Position numbers and translations under genes: made by a program. 60,058 bases of DNA, from positions 1 through 60,058 of the forward strand of contig CAMPYS010000008.1 in the NCBI GenBank assembly GCA_946998295.1, read 5' to 3'. Below the pieces are notes generated by a model that did no database searches, was not told where the DNA came from, and saw only the letters and a list, made by a program, of their open reading frames with translations. Shown here in pieces: positions 51,594 through 59,984 of this stretch. The DNA comes from an uncultured Prevotella sp. (GTDB lineage: Bacteria > Bacteroidota > Bacteroidia > Bacteroidales > Bacteroidaceae). The first letter of the stretch is position 1, and each line of letters opens with the position of its first letter.

Positions 51594-52532
51594 ATGACAA
51601 ACAGAATTGATTCTGAATTATTCGAATTTTTCTCTGCACAATTATCTATATGGGATAACGCTAAGAATAATTATAAAGATTTGGATAATGTAGAGACTAA
51701 AGATATTGGCGATTTAAAAGTACAATTCAATCCCGCTAGAATAATAAGTTCTACTGCTAAAATTGATAAAACAAGTATAGAAAAGCGTCCATGTTTCTTA
51801 TGTAAGAAGAATAGACCCAAAGAACAAATAAGTAAGCCATTTACCACTGATTATGAAATATTAGTTAATCCGTTCCCTATTTTACCCATTCACTTTACAA
51901 TACCAAATATTCAACACAAAGCTCAAAGTATTTTAGAGAGTTATCCTACAATACACAAACTATTAGTACAGTATAACAATATTGTAGTGTTTTACAATGG
52001 TGGACTATGTGGGGCAAGTGCTCCAGATCATCTACATTTTCAAGCTGGACTAACAGGTCTATTACCAATACAAATAAATTGGAATCGATTGTATGAAAAC
52101 TCAAAAATAATAAAAGATTTTCATAATAATGAAAAAATACTTACACTATCTAAGTATCCATTTCCAAATATTGTAATACAGAGTAGTAATAACGAATATG
52201 ACTACAAGTTATTTAAGATAGTATATAATGCATTACCATTACTTGAAAATAATTTAGAGCCAATGCTAAACATTGTGGCATGGAAGGAAGAAGAAAAATT
52301 CATAACAATAATATTTCCACGAATAAAACATCGTCCAAAATGTTACTTTGCAAATGGAAAAGATGCTATTATGATAAGTCCGGGCGCCTTAGATATGGCA
52401 GGTCTTATAATTCTTCCTCGCAAAGAAGATTATGACAATATAAATGAAGAAAAATTATTAACTAATGTCTTAGAAGTAACTCCTAATAGTAGGACAATGA
52501 AAACAATAATAGATAATATAAGGAGGATATAG
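51594..52532 (+). CDS. DUF4922 HIT-like phosphorylase-type protein
   Basis: A 312-residue protein of DUF4922, related to HIT-superfamily nucleotidylyl transferases and Ap4A/GDP-L-galactose phosphorylases. A zinc-like pair CFLCKKNRP near residue 64 and the active-site-like GGLCGASAPDHLHFQAGL (H-x-H-x-Q type) are visible. Such proteins split or exchange NDP-sugars or dinucleotides. It lies in a tight run with a glycosyltransferase and SpoIID-like gene, so involvement in nucleotide-sugar recycling is reasonable but unproven. Confidence 0.82.
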   Translation: MTNRIDSELFEFFSAQLSIWDNAKNNYKDLDNVETKDIGDLKVQFNPARIISSTAKIDKTSIEKRPCFLCKKNRPKEQISKPFTTDYEILVNPFPILPIHFTIPNIQHKAQSILESYPTIHKLLVQYNNIVVFYNGGLCGASAPDHLHFQAGLTGLLPIQINWNRLYENSKIIKDFHNNEKILTLSKYPFPNIVIQSSNNEYDYKLFKIVYNALPLLENNLEPMLNIVAWKEEEKFITIIFPRIKHRPKCYFANGKDAIMISPGALDMAGLIILPRKEDYDNINEEKLLTNVLEVTPNSRTMKTIIDNIRRI

Positions 52533-52564
52533 TATTCCTTTTAATAAATACAATTCTACTAATT

Positions 52565-53905
52565 ATGTTAAAAATAAATAATAATATTTCAACTGTAGAG
52601 GTAGGAATTCTAAGCTCCACTAAAATACATTTTATATTAAACTCTACTTACACCATAGATAATAGCAAATATAACGGTGAACAAGAAGCTATAATAGAAC
52701 AAGGAAAAATCTTGTTTAATAACAAATTATATAAAGAAATTTGTTTAACTCCTATAAATCCAAATGGCTCTTTTACCATTGAGAACGTTACTATAGGCAT
52801 TAACTTTCACTGGGAGCGTAAAGAAAAACAAACATTTTTAGGTAAAATAAAATTAATAACTAATAAACATGAAATTCAATTTATTAATATTATTGATATA
52901 GAAGAATATCTGAAAAGTGTGATATCAAGCGAAATGAGTTCAACAGCATCATTAGAACTATTAAAAGCTCATGCTGTAATATCCCGCAGTTGGCTATTAG
53001 TACAAATAAAAAACCGAATATTTAGAAAAAAAACGACAGATAAAAACTTTGATATACTAAGTAAAGAGCCAAAAACTAATGCTACAAACGAAATATGTGT
53101 GTGGTATAATAGCCACGAACATACCTTATTTGATGTATGCTCAGATGATCATTGTCAGCGTTACCAAGGAATAACTAAAGTGCTTAACAAAAATGTCATA
53201 GAGGCAGTAGAAAAAACAAAAGGACAAATTCTAACCTATGATAATAAAATTTGTGATACACGATATAGTAAATGCTGTGGTGGAGTTATGGAGGAATACC
53301 AATACTGTTGGGAAAATATACGTAAACCTTATCTTGTAGCTTTACCAGATAATAAAAATAATATTAGCATACCAGATTTAACCAACGAAAATATAGCAAC
53401 TAAGTGGATAACAACTACAGAAGATGTATTTTGTAACACTAAGGATGAGAAAATACTAAAACAAATACTTAATAACTATGATCAAGAAACACAAGACTTC
53501 TACCAATGGACTGTAACATATTCTCAAGCAGAAATTAGTAAACTTATAAATGAAAAATTGCATATAGATTTTGGCTATATACTTGATATTATACCATTAT
53601 CTCGAGGTAAAAGTGGAAGAATATATCGTTTAAAGATTATAGGCAGCAAATACAATATAATTATAGGAAAAGAACTTGAAATAAGACGTGTACTTAGTAA
53701 ATCACATTTATACAGTTCTGCCTTTATCATAATAAAAAATTCTCTCTCAAAAGGTATACCTAATAGTTTTACTATCACAGGAAAAGGATGGGGACATGGT
53801 GTGGGACTTTGCCAAATAGGAGCAGCTGTTATGGGAGAAAAAGGATATAATTACAAAGAAATTTTATATCATTATTACAAAGGAGCAATCATAAATTCTA
53901 TATGA
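52565..53905 (+). CDS. SpoIID/LytB-domain protein
   Basis: A 446-residue protein with the SpoIID/LytB amidase-enhancer domain. IEEYLKSVISSEMSSTASLELLKAHAV (broken here as it runs from about residue 117) is the conserved start, and KGWGHGVGLCQIGAAVMGEKG near the end the second signature. In spore formers SpoIID is a lytic transglycosylase acting on peptidoglycan without stem peptides; Bacteroidetes use this domain in vegetative cells. No strong signal peptide is seen at the annotated start, which is odd for a wall enzyme. It overlaps the MFS gene by 4 bp. Confidence 0.85.
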   Translation: MLKINNNISTVEVGILSSTKIHFILNSTYTIDNSKYNGEQEAIIEQGKILFNNKLYKEICLTPINPNGSFTIENVTIGINFHWERKEKQTFLGKIKLITNKHEIQFINIIDIEEYLKSVISSEMSSTASLELLKAHAVISRSWLLVQIKNRIFRKKTTDKNFDILSKEPKTNATNEICVWYNSHEHTLFDVCSDDHCQRYQGITKVLNKNVIEAVEKTKGQILTYDNKICDTRYSKCCGGVMEEYQYCWENIRKPYLVALPDNKNNISIPDLTNENIATKWITTTEDVFCNTKDEKILKQILNNYDQETQDFYQWTVTYSQAEISKLINEKLHIDFGYILDIIPLSRGKSGRIYRLKIIGSKYNIIIGKELEIRRVLSKSHLYSSAFIIIKNSLSKGIPNSFTITGKGWGHGVGLCQIGAAVMGEKGYNYKEILYHYYKGAIINSI

Positions 53906-55188
53906 TGCAAAATATAAAGCTAAAAAAAATATTAGAAAAAAAAGAATTATTTTGGAAATCTTCATTACATTTCGTAGGAGGATTACCATACATTATTGTT
54001 TTTATAATATCATTAATTTTTTATAATAGAATGGGCAAAAGTAATAGTATTATAACTATTAGTACATCACTTTTCTTTATACCATTGATTATAAGACCTA
54101 TACTTGGAAATATAGTAACAAATTTAATGACAAAAAGATTTTGGCTTCTATCTATGGAATTAATATTGTCTATATCAATGCTTTTTGAATCATTAATTAT
54201 AAAAAATAAAGAGTGGTTTACACTTTCATTATTCATTTTCTTCATAGCAACAACAGCGACAGTAGTACATGATATTGCAGTATCACGATTTCATAAAGAC
54301 AACTCACCACATAAAATAACATTAGCATTTAATGGTTATACACTATTCATCTTTTTATCAGTCGTTTTTGCATTCGGAATAGGGTTAATGTATGTTGGCA
54401 ATTTAGAAGTTTTATTACGTAATGTAAAATATTCATGGGTACACCTATTTAGATTCTTTTCTATTATCTTTTTTTTATTTTTTTTGTACCATCTCTTTAT
54501 ATTACCACATTATAACAAAAATATAAGTTCTAATATTACACAACTTTCTAATTTAACTATCACACGTAGATGGATTAATGAAACAAAATCAATAATATCA
54601 AATATATCCAAAAACTTACCTACACTATTTATATTAATTTTTTTACTAATCCCACAAGGAATGTTCTTCCGTATAGCCCTGCTTTTCTTTATAGACTCAG
54701 GAAGTAACGGAGGTTTAGGTCTTTCTCCTCAAGAAGTAGCACTATCACAAGGAACACTTGGAGCATTTGCTATGCTTTATGGAAGTTTGATAGGTATGAA
54801 CAAAATAAAAAAAAATGGCATAACACATTCGCTTTGGACAATGGTTTTAGCAATAACATTGCCTAAATTACTATATATTTACTTGAGCTATAAGTTATCA
54901 TTAACATTTCCTGTAATAAACCTTTTTGTAATTATAGAACAACTCGGGTTAGGTTATGGTATTATAGCTTACATATATCTCTTATTCAGTTTGTCAGTAG
55001 GAACTAATCCAACATTCCGATTTTCAATAGGAATAGCTATTGCCGCACTATCACTAATGCTTTCAGGAGTCTTTACTGGATTCTTACAGGAGTATTTAGG
55101 CTATAGACATTTTTTTGTAATAGTATCAATAATTAGTTGTCTACCTATTATAGCAACAGGATATATAAAAAAGAAAAAACTCTTATGA
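53902..55188 (+). CDS. MFS transporter, AmpG/PAT-like
   Basis: A 428-residue polytopic protein with about twelve hydrophobic helices (for example YIIVFIISLIFY, LSLFIFFIATTATVVHDIAV and VINLFVIIEQLGLGYGIIAY). The layout fits the peptide-acetyl-CoA/AmpG branch of the major facilitator superfamily, importers of muropeptides. Coupling with a SpoIID-like gene (4-bp overlap) supports a role in peptidoglycan recycling, but the substrate is inferred. A clear gap to galE follows. Confidence 0.8.
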   Translation: MMQNIKLKKILEKKELFWKSSLHFVGGLPYIIVFIISLIFYNRMGKSNSIITISTSLFFIPLIIRPILGNIVTNLMTKRFWLLSMELILSISMLFESLIIKNKEWFTLSLFIFFIATTATVVHDIAVSRFHKDNSPHKITLAFNGYTLFIFLSVVFAFGIGLMYVGNLEVLLRNVKYSWVHLFRFFSIIFFLFFLYHLFILPHYNKNISSNITQLSNLTITRRWINETKSIISNISKNLPTLFILIFLLIPQGMFFRIALLFFIDSGSNGGLGLSPQEVALSQGTLGAFAMLYGSLIGMNKIKKNGITHSLWTMVLAITLPKLLYIYLSYKLSLTFPVINLFVIIEQLGLGYGIIAYIYLLFSLSVGTNPTFRFSIGIAIAALSLMLSGVFTGFLQEYLGYRHFFVIVSIISCLPIIATGYIKKKKLL

Positions 55189-55214
55189 TATATAATTAGT
55201 ATTCAAATTTTATG

Positions 55215-55222
55215 TATTTTTG
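55215..55222 (+). promoter_or_regulatory. -7 box of galE
   Basis: TATTTTTG matches TAnnTTTG about 90 bp upstream of the galE ATG. No clear -33 element. Confidence 0.35.
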
Positions 55223-55311
55223 CAAATATTAGTATTATGTTATATTTAAAATAATATATAAAAACTATATCAATAAATTACTTGAAAAATAAATATTACT
55301 AAATTAAATTT

Positions 55312-56346
55312 ATGAAACAGACAATATTAGTAACTGGTGGAACTGGATTTATAGGATCACATACAACGGTTGAGCTTCAAAATGTAGGATATGAAGTTGT
55401 TATAGTAGATAATCTATCAAACTCAAAGATAGAAGTCTTAGACGGTATAGAAAAGATAACTGGTACACGTCCTTTTTTTGAAAACATAGACCTTAAAGAT
55501 AAAAATGAGATAGAAAAAGTATTAAAAAAATATCCTAATATACAAGGTATAATACATTTTGCTGCTTCAAAAGCTGTAGGTGAAAGTGTTGAAAAGCCGT
55601 TATTATATTATAAAAACAACATACTATCACTTATAAACTTACTTGAGCTAATGCCTAAATATAATATAAAAGGTATTATATTTTCTAGTTCTTGTACAGT
55701 ATATGGACAACCTAACCCAGTAAATCTTCCAGTAACTGAAAATGCGCCACACCAAAAAGCTACTTCACCTTATGGTAATACTAAAGAAATAAATGAGCAA
55801 ATTATCTTAGATTTTATTAATAGCGGACAACCTATAAAAAGTATTATATTGAGATACTTCAACCCTATAGGTGCACACCCATCAGCATTAATAGGAGAGT
55901 TACCAACAGGAGTACCAAATAATTTAATACCGTTTGTTACTCAAACTGCAATTGGTATTAGAAAACAACTTACAATATTTGGTAACGATTATAACACTCC
56001 AGACGGAACTTGCATAAGAGATTATATATATGTTGTAGACTTAGCTAAAGCTCACGTTGCCGCAATGGAACGTGTACTTAATAACATGAACAATACAAGT
56101 ATTGATTATTTTAATATAGGTACAGGAAAAGGTAATTCTACTTTAGAAATTGTCAAGGGATTTGAAGCTGCAACAGGTGTAAAACTCAACTGGAAATACG
56201 GAGAAAGACGTAGTGGAGATATTGAAAAGATATGGGGAGATTGCACAAAAGCAAATAAAATATTAAAGTGGAAAGCTGAAACTCCACTATGTGATGTACT
56301 TTTATCAGCATGGAAATGGCAACTAAAACTAAAGAAAGAAAAATAA
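55312..56346 (+). CDS. galE: UDP-glucose 4-epimerase
   Basis: A 344-residue SDR-family epimerase interconverting UDP-glucose and UDP-galactose, possibly also the N-acetyl forms. The NAD site is VTGGTGFIGSH (residues 6-16), the catalytic serine lies in FSSSCTVYG and the tyrosine-lysine pair in SPYGNTKEINEQ. FNPIGAHPSALIGE and the C-terminal WGDCTKANKILKWK are typical. Length is normal. It is separately transcribed (123-bp gap before it) and feeds envelope polysaccharide synthesis. Confidence 0.96.
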   Translation: MKQTILVTGGTGFIGSHTTVELQNVGYEVVIVDNLSNSKIEVLDGIEKITGTRPFFENIDLKDKNEIEKVLKKYPNIQGIIHFAASKAVGESVEKPLLYYKNNILSLINLLELMPKYNIKGIIFSSSCTVYGQPNPVNLPVTENAPHQKATSPYGNTKEINEQIILDFINSGQPIKSIILRYFNPIGAHPSALIGELPTGVPNNLIPFVTQTAIGIRKQLTIFGNDYNTPDGTCIRDYIYVVDLAKAHVAAMERVLNNMNNTSIDYFNIGTGKGNSTLEIVKGFEAATGVKLNWKYGERRSGDIEKIWGDCTKANKILKWKAETPLCDVLLSAWKWQLKLKKEK

Positions 56347-56378
56347 ATTAATATATTTATAAATACTAACAAAATACT

Positions 56379-56386
56379 TATTTTTG
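56379..56386 (+). promoter_or_regulatory. -7 box of SPFH cassette
   Basis: TATTTTTG matches TAnnTTTG and lies 77 bp before the SPFH gene ATG. Confidence 0.4.
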
Positions 56387-56463
56387 CATTAGTAGGCATT
56401 TATACTAATAGCTATATATAAACTACATATTATTAATTTTAATATTATCTAAAATTTATTATT

Positions 56464-57585
56464 ATGGGACTTTTTCATAGAAACGAAAATGAAAAGAATT
56501 TTGCTGGTGGTAGCAAAAATATAATGGAGTCAATACAACGTAAACATGATTCTGATACTCTTATTTATCTTGACCCACGTGAAGATTTTAATACAAACTC
56601 TGTAATTACTGTAGCTCCAAATGAACAGGTAATTTTTGTCAAAAATGGAGAGATATATGGAACATTACCTCCAGGAAGACATGAAGTAAAAACAGAAAAT
56701 TATGCTGTGCTCAGTAGAATCAGAAATATGCTTACAGGAGGTATAAGTACATTTACATGTCAAGTATACCATGTTAGCACATCTGAACAGAATGTAAATT
56801 GGGGGACATCTACAGCTATAGAAATACAAGACTTTTTCTTAGGAAATGGTGATATTGGAGTACCAACATTGATTCGCGGAGCTGGTGAGTTTCGTATTAG
56901 ATTTAATATACGTGAAGATGATAATGCAAGTATCCAAACGTTTATGAGATTAATGGGTGACAAAACAAGTTATACTGCAAAAGATTTAAGTGTACTCTTT
57001 CAAGCTCAAATTTCTCAGGAAATCAGCGAGGTAGTAGGTAAAACTCTTGAAGATATTTCCAAAAAACGCTCTATCAATGCTATTTCGAGCCAACTAAAAA
57101 GCATAGCAAAAGAATTACTACCTCCATTTAATAAACTTTTTAATGAATATGGACTTGAATTAGTTAATTTTTCTTTTTACAATCTATCAATTGATGAAAC
57201 AGAAGAACGCAAAAAATATGTTGATAGACGTATCGCTGCAGCAAATGTTGTTGATGCAAGATATAATCAAGCTGTTCAACAGGAGTTACTTAAAGATGTT
57301 GCAGTAAACCCAGGAGGTGGTGGTATTGCAGGCGTAGGTGCAGGTCTTGGAATGGGTATGGCAGCAGGTAATACTTTTGCAGCAATGACTACTAGTGCTT
57401 TTGCTACACAACCACAACAGCCTGTAGAACCTAAAACAGAAAATACAACTACAGTAAATGAAAAAGAACCTTCTAAATCTGACCCGATGGAAGTATTAAG
57501 TAAACTGAAAAAGCTGCTTGATGCTGGACTAATAAGTCAAGAGAAATATGACAAAAAAGTAGACGAAATTATAAATAATCTATGA
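56464..57585 (+). CDS. SPFH-domain protein with SHOCT tail (virion-core-protein-like)
   Basis: A 373-residue protein with an SPFH/stomatin-like region (about 30-270; SVITVAPNEQVIFVKNGEI and ETEERKKYVDRRIAAANVVDA) resembling the YdjI/virion core protein family. It then has a glycine-rich hydrophobic stretch (about 285-310, GGGGIAGVGAGLGMGMAAGN), a proline/threonine linker, and a short C-terminal SHOCT domain (about 345-373, DPMEVLSKLKKLLDAGLISQ). It would form oligomers on membranes. It is first in a three-gene cassette overlapping the next gene by 4 bp. Confidence 0.85.
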   Translation: MGLFHRNENEKNFAGGSKNIMESIQRKHDSDTLIYLDPREDFNTNSVITVAPNEQVIFVKNGEIYGTLPPGRHEVKTENYAVLSRIRNMLTGGISTFTCQVYHVSTSEQNVNWGTSTAIEIQDFFLGNGDIGVPTLIRGAGEFRIRFNIREDDNASIQTFMRLMGDKTSYTAKDLSVLFQAQISQEISEVVGKTLEDISKKRSINAISSQLKSIAKELLPPFNKLFNEYGLELVNFSFYNLSIDETEERKKYVDRRIAAANVVDARYNQAVQQELLKDVAVNPGGGGIAGVGAGLGMGMAAGNTFAAMTTSAFATQPQQPVEPKTENTTTVNEKEPSKSDPMEVLSKLKKLLDAGLISQEKYDKKVDEIINNL

Positions 57586-58277
57586 AAATAAAAATTATGA
57601 GAAATTCATTTATAAAAATAGTTATCGCACTAATATTTCTTATAATATTCAATGTGATATTCTTTTTTGGAGATATAGTACATAACAATATAACATGGTG
57701 TTCTTATTGGTTTACCACTTTTGCATATATTTGTTTACTTGCTACTCCCCTACTGTCACGAGGCGTTAATTCTGCTATATTAAGTTGGAGTTTGTGGCTT
57801 CGTGCAGGACTGTATTTTATTACAGAGCTTGTTATTGCTATTATTTTCATGTTTGTTGAACTTGAAAGCATAAAATGGCCATTAATTATCCAACTTGTTT
57901 TACTTGCTATCTTTATAGTATTACAATTAATGAGTGTATTAGCTAACGACGCAACAAAAACAACAGGATTACATAAACAAAGAAGAGAATCTTTTTCAAG
58001 ACAAATATTAATTGATCAACTACAGCTTAAAGTTAGTGAGGTAAAAGATTTAAGTATTAAAACAATATTGAACCGCTGCATAGATACATTAAATAATACT
58101 CCTATAGAAGATTTTCCAGAAGCTAAAAATGCTGGACTTGAAATAAGTAATTCTGTTAAAAATTTATGTATAATCATTAATGAAAATAATGTTTCAAACA
58201 TAAAATTAGAAGCTGATAAACTTATTAATGCAGTACAAAACAGAAATTTGATAGTTAAAAGGTGTAGAATTAGATAA
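57582..58277 (+). CDS. Four-helix membrane protein of the SPFH cassette
   Basis: A 231-residue protein with four predicted transmembrane helices in the first 125 residues (FIKIVIALIFLIIFNVIFFF; FAYICLLATPLL; YFITELVIAIIFMFV; LIIQLVLLAIFIVLQLM), then a soluble helical domain (about 130-231, LQLKVSEVKDLSIKTILNRC). No known family is certain. Its ATG overlaps the SPFH stop (ATGA), and a second in-frame ATG five codons later is an alternative start. It probably works with the SPFH protein at the membrane. Confidence 0.7.
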   Translation: MKIKIMRNSFIKIVIALIFLIIFNVIFFFGDIVHNNITWCSYWFTTFAYICLLATPLLSRGVNSAILSWSLWLRAGLYFITELVIAIIFMFVELESIKWPLIIQLVLLAIFIVLQLMSVLANDATKTTGLHKQRRESFSRQILIDQLQLKVSEVKDLSIKTILNRCIDTLNNTPIEDFPEAKNAGLEISNSVKNLCIIINENNVSNIKLEADKLINAVQNRNLIVKRCRIR

Positions 58278-58311
58278 ATACCACTAAGAACTTTATACAA
58301 TTAATTTTATT

Positions 58312-59400
58312 ATGGCAGAAACATTAGAATTACAACAAGTCATTTGTCCAAGTTGTAAACAAGTAATCACTTCGTTCAATCCATTTCAAGCAGAAGTTGA
58401 ATGTCCTTATTGTCATAATAAGGCTTTTAACCCTCTAATTACAGCAAAGAAAGTACCTATACCAGAGCGCATAATTGTTTTTAAGACTACAGAAAAAAAA
58501 TTTGAGCAGGTTATGGTAAAAGCTTTAGTAGAGCGAGATTATGTACCAACTGATATTTTTCAGTGTATCAACACAGGGAAGATTATAAAGGTTTATCTTC
58601 CTATGTACCTATATGAAGGCACATTTACTTCATCATGGTCATGTAAAATAGCTGTAGAAGCAACACAGAAAGACTCTTCAGGAAATAATGAAACTGTTAC
58701 TAAATACTTACCTCATACAGGTAATTCTCAAGGTAACTTCTCGTTTCTATCTATAGCTTACGATGGCAAAGATATACCTAAAGAATTAATAGAATTTACT
58801 AAACATTATAAATACAACAAACTATCATCTGTAGAATATGATCCTGAACTGTTAGGAATAGGAAAAGATGATAGCCCATTAACTTTAGCATTAAATACTG
58901 ATAGTGTCTTAACATGGAATAAATATGGAGAAGATTATGTTAATGAACTTGCTGATGAGAAATCATTAGAACAATTATCAGGTGAAAAGATAAGGGACTT
59001 CCGTACAAGTAACAGTTATAATTTAAAAGAAAAAGGTCATTATATGTTAGCTCCATTTTGGTTTGTATATTATACATATAATAACGAAAAACATTTTTTC
59101 ATTATGGATGGAATAGCTGAAAATGCTGATATGTCATTCCCTGTTAACCAAGAGGAGGTGAAATATGTGAAAAACAGAGAAGCAATAAAAACTCTTTTTA
59201 CTTGGATATGGCCATTATATGCTGTGTTATGGTACTTTATAGATCATCAAGAATTTAACTTAAAAGTAGCTTTCTTTTTCTTTGCCCTTTGGCTTTTCCC
59301 TAAACTGATAATTGATTACTTAATGAATGCTCAAATAAAAACACGTTTAGCTGACTCTAAGCATAAACGGGAAGAAGCTGCTAAGAACATAGAACTTTAA
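58312..59400 (+). CDS. Zinc-ribbon membrane protein of the SPFH cassette
   Basis: A 362-residue protein with an N-terminal rubredoxin-like zinc ribbon (CPSC at about 13-16 and CPYC at about 32-35, TFIIB/TFIIS-like CxxC pairs), a large soluble domain (about 50-290, with KVYLPMYLYEGTFTSSW and HYMLAPFWFVYYTYNNEKHF) and two C-terminal transmembrane helices (about 300-345). Zinc-ribbon proteins with this layout accompany SPFH/virion-core-like genes elsewhere and may recruit clients or nucleic acid. It follows the membrane gene by 34 bp, and a terminator follows. Confidence 0.75.
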   Translation: MAETLELQQVICPSCKQVITSFNPFQAEVECPYCHNKAFNPLITAKKVPIPERIIVFKTTEKKFEQVMVKALVERDYVPTDIFQCINTGKIIKVYLPMYLYEGTFTSSWSCKIAVEATQKDSSGNNETVTKYLPHTGNSQGNFSFLSIAYDGKDIPKELIEFTKHYKYNKLSSVEYDPELLGIGKDDSPLTLALNTDSVLTWNKYGEDYVNELADEKSLEQLSGEKIRDFRTSNSYNLKEKGHYMLAPFWFVYYTYNNEKHFFIMDGIAENADMSFPVNQEEVKYVKNREAIKTLFTWIWPLYAVLWYFIDHQEFNLKVAFFFFALWLFPKLIIDYLMNAQIKTRLADSKHKREEAAKNIEL

Positions 59401-59411
59401 AAAAATATTAT

Positions 59412-59450
59412 ACATCTTCCTGTCCTACATTACATGTAACTGGAAGATGT
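59412..59450 (+). terminator. Terminator of SPFH cassette
   Basis: ACATCTTCC (59412-59420) and GGAAGATGT (59442-59450) form a 9-bp stem just after the zinc-ribbon gene, followed by TTTCTTTATAATTATTTCTT. Confidence 0.65.
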
Positions 59451-59543
59451 TTTCTTTATAATTATTTCTTATTATTGCTGTCAGTTAAAATGACTATTTT
59501 TGCTCATGGTTATATTTTTATTTAACAAAACCAAAGATAACCA

Positions 59544-59577
59544 AAAGAGGGTGTGTCAAAATTGATACATCCTCTTT
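59544..59577 (+). terminator. Second hairpin with T-run
   Basis: AAAGAGG (59544-59550) pairs with CCTCTTT (59571-59577), and the inner bases add a nearly continuous stem with G-T pairs. A run of T follows. With the -7-like box at 59495 it could bound a short RNA of about 70 bases. Confidence 0.55.
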
Positions 59578-59615
59578 TTTACTCTCCCTTTACCTTGTCT
59601 ACCATATAAGAGTTT

Positions 59616-59705
59616 ATGAATAAAGGAAACTTTTTAAAAATGTTAGGATATATAAACACAGAGGAGTGGAAACAACTAAAAGGAGCAGCAGGGCATATAA
59701 AATAA
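59616..59705 (+). CDS. Possible 29-residue ORF
   Basis: An ATG-initiated ORF encoding MNKGNFLKMLGYINTEEWKQ plus nine residues. It has no recognised family and ends 2 bp before the convergent DUF7675-like gene. It may be a small protein or chance; its normal codon use and alpha-helical look are weak support only. Confidence 0.2.
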   Translation: MNKGNFLKMLGYINTEEWKQLKGAAGHIK

Positions 59706-59707
59706 CC

Positions 59708-59932
59708 TTACTGCCTATCTTTAAAGAAGTTTTTCCAATATGGATTCTCTTTATCAAATAATTCTTTTTGTTCTTTGGTTAGAGCATGTGGGTAGTCCTG
59801 AAATAAGTTAAATATTTTTTTCTTATCAAAAGAAATCAAGAGCGGTCCTCGAGTTTGAAAACCATCATCGGAATATTCACTAACCCACCAAACCTTATCT
59901 GAAGGATGCTCTTTATAAAATTCATAATGCAT
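59708..59932 (-). CDS. Small DUF7675-like hypothetical protein
   Basis: A 74-residue soluble protein with the pattern EFYKEHPSDKVWWVSEY, then ISFDKKKIFNLFQDYPHALT and KENPYWKNFF. I associate this with DUF7675, short Bacteroidetes proteins of unknown role, but not with certainty. It has no signal peptide or membrane segment. It is divergent from the next ORF. Confidence 0.6.
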   Translation of the reverse strand: MHYEFYKEHPSDKVWWVSEYSDDGFQTRGPLLISFDKKKIFNLFQDYPHALTKEQKELFDKENPYWKNFFKDRQ

Positions 59933-59984
59933 AATTATAAAGTATTAGTTACACAGCACAAAATTAATATAAAAAAATAAGAGT

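Larger units (their letters stand above)
59401..59707. other. 307-bp region after the SPFH cassette
   Basis: No substantial gene is supported. It contains two hairpins (59412-59450 and 59544-59577), a -7-like TATTTTTG (59495-59502) and a possible 29-codon ORF at 59616-59705. Confidence 0.6.

Noticed and set aside
59544..59577. Terminal inverted repeat of an insertion sequence
   Set aside because: The two arms face each other directly with only a short loop and no transposase; a terminator hairpin explains it better.
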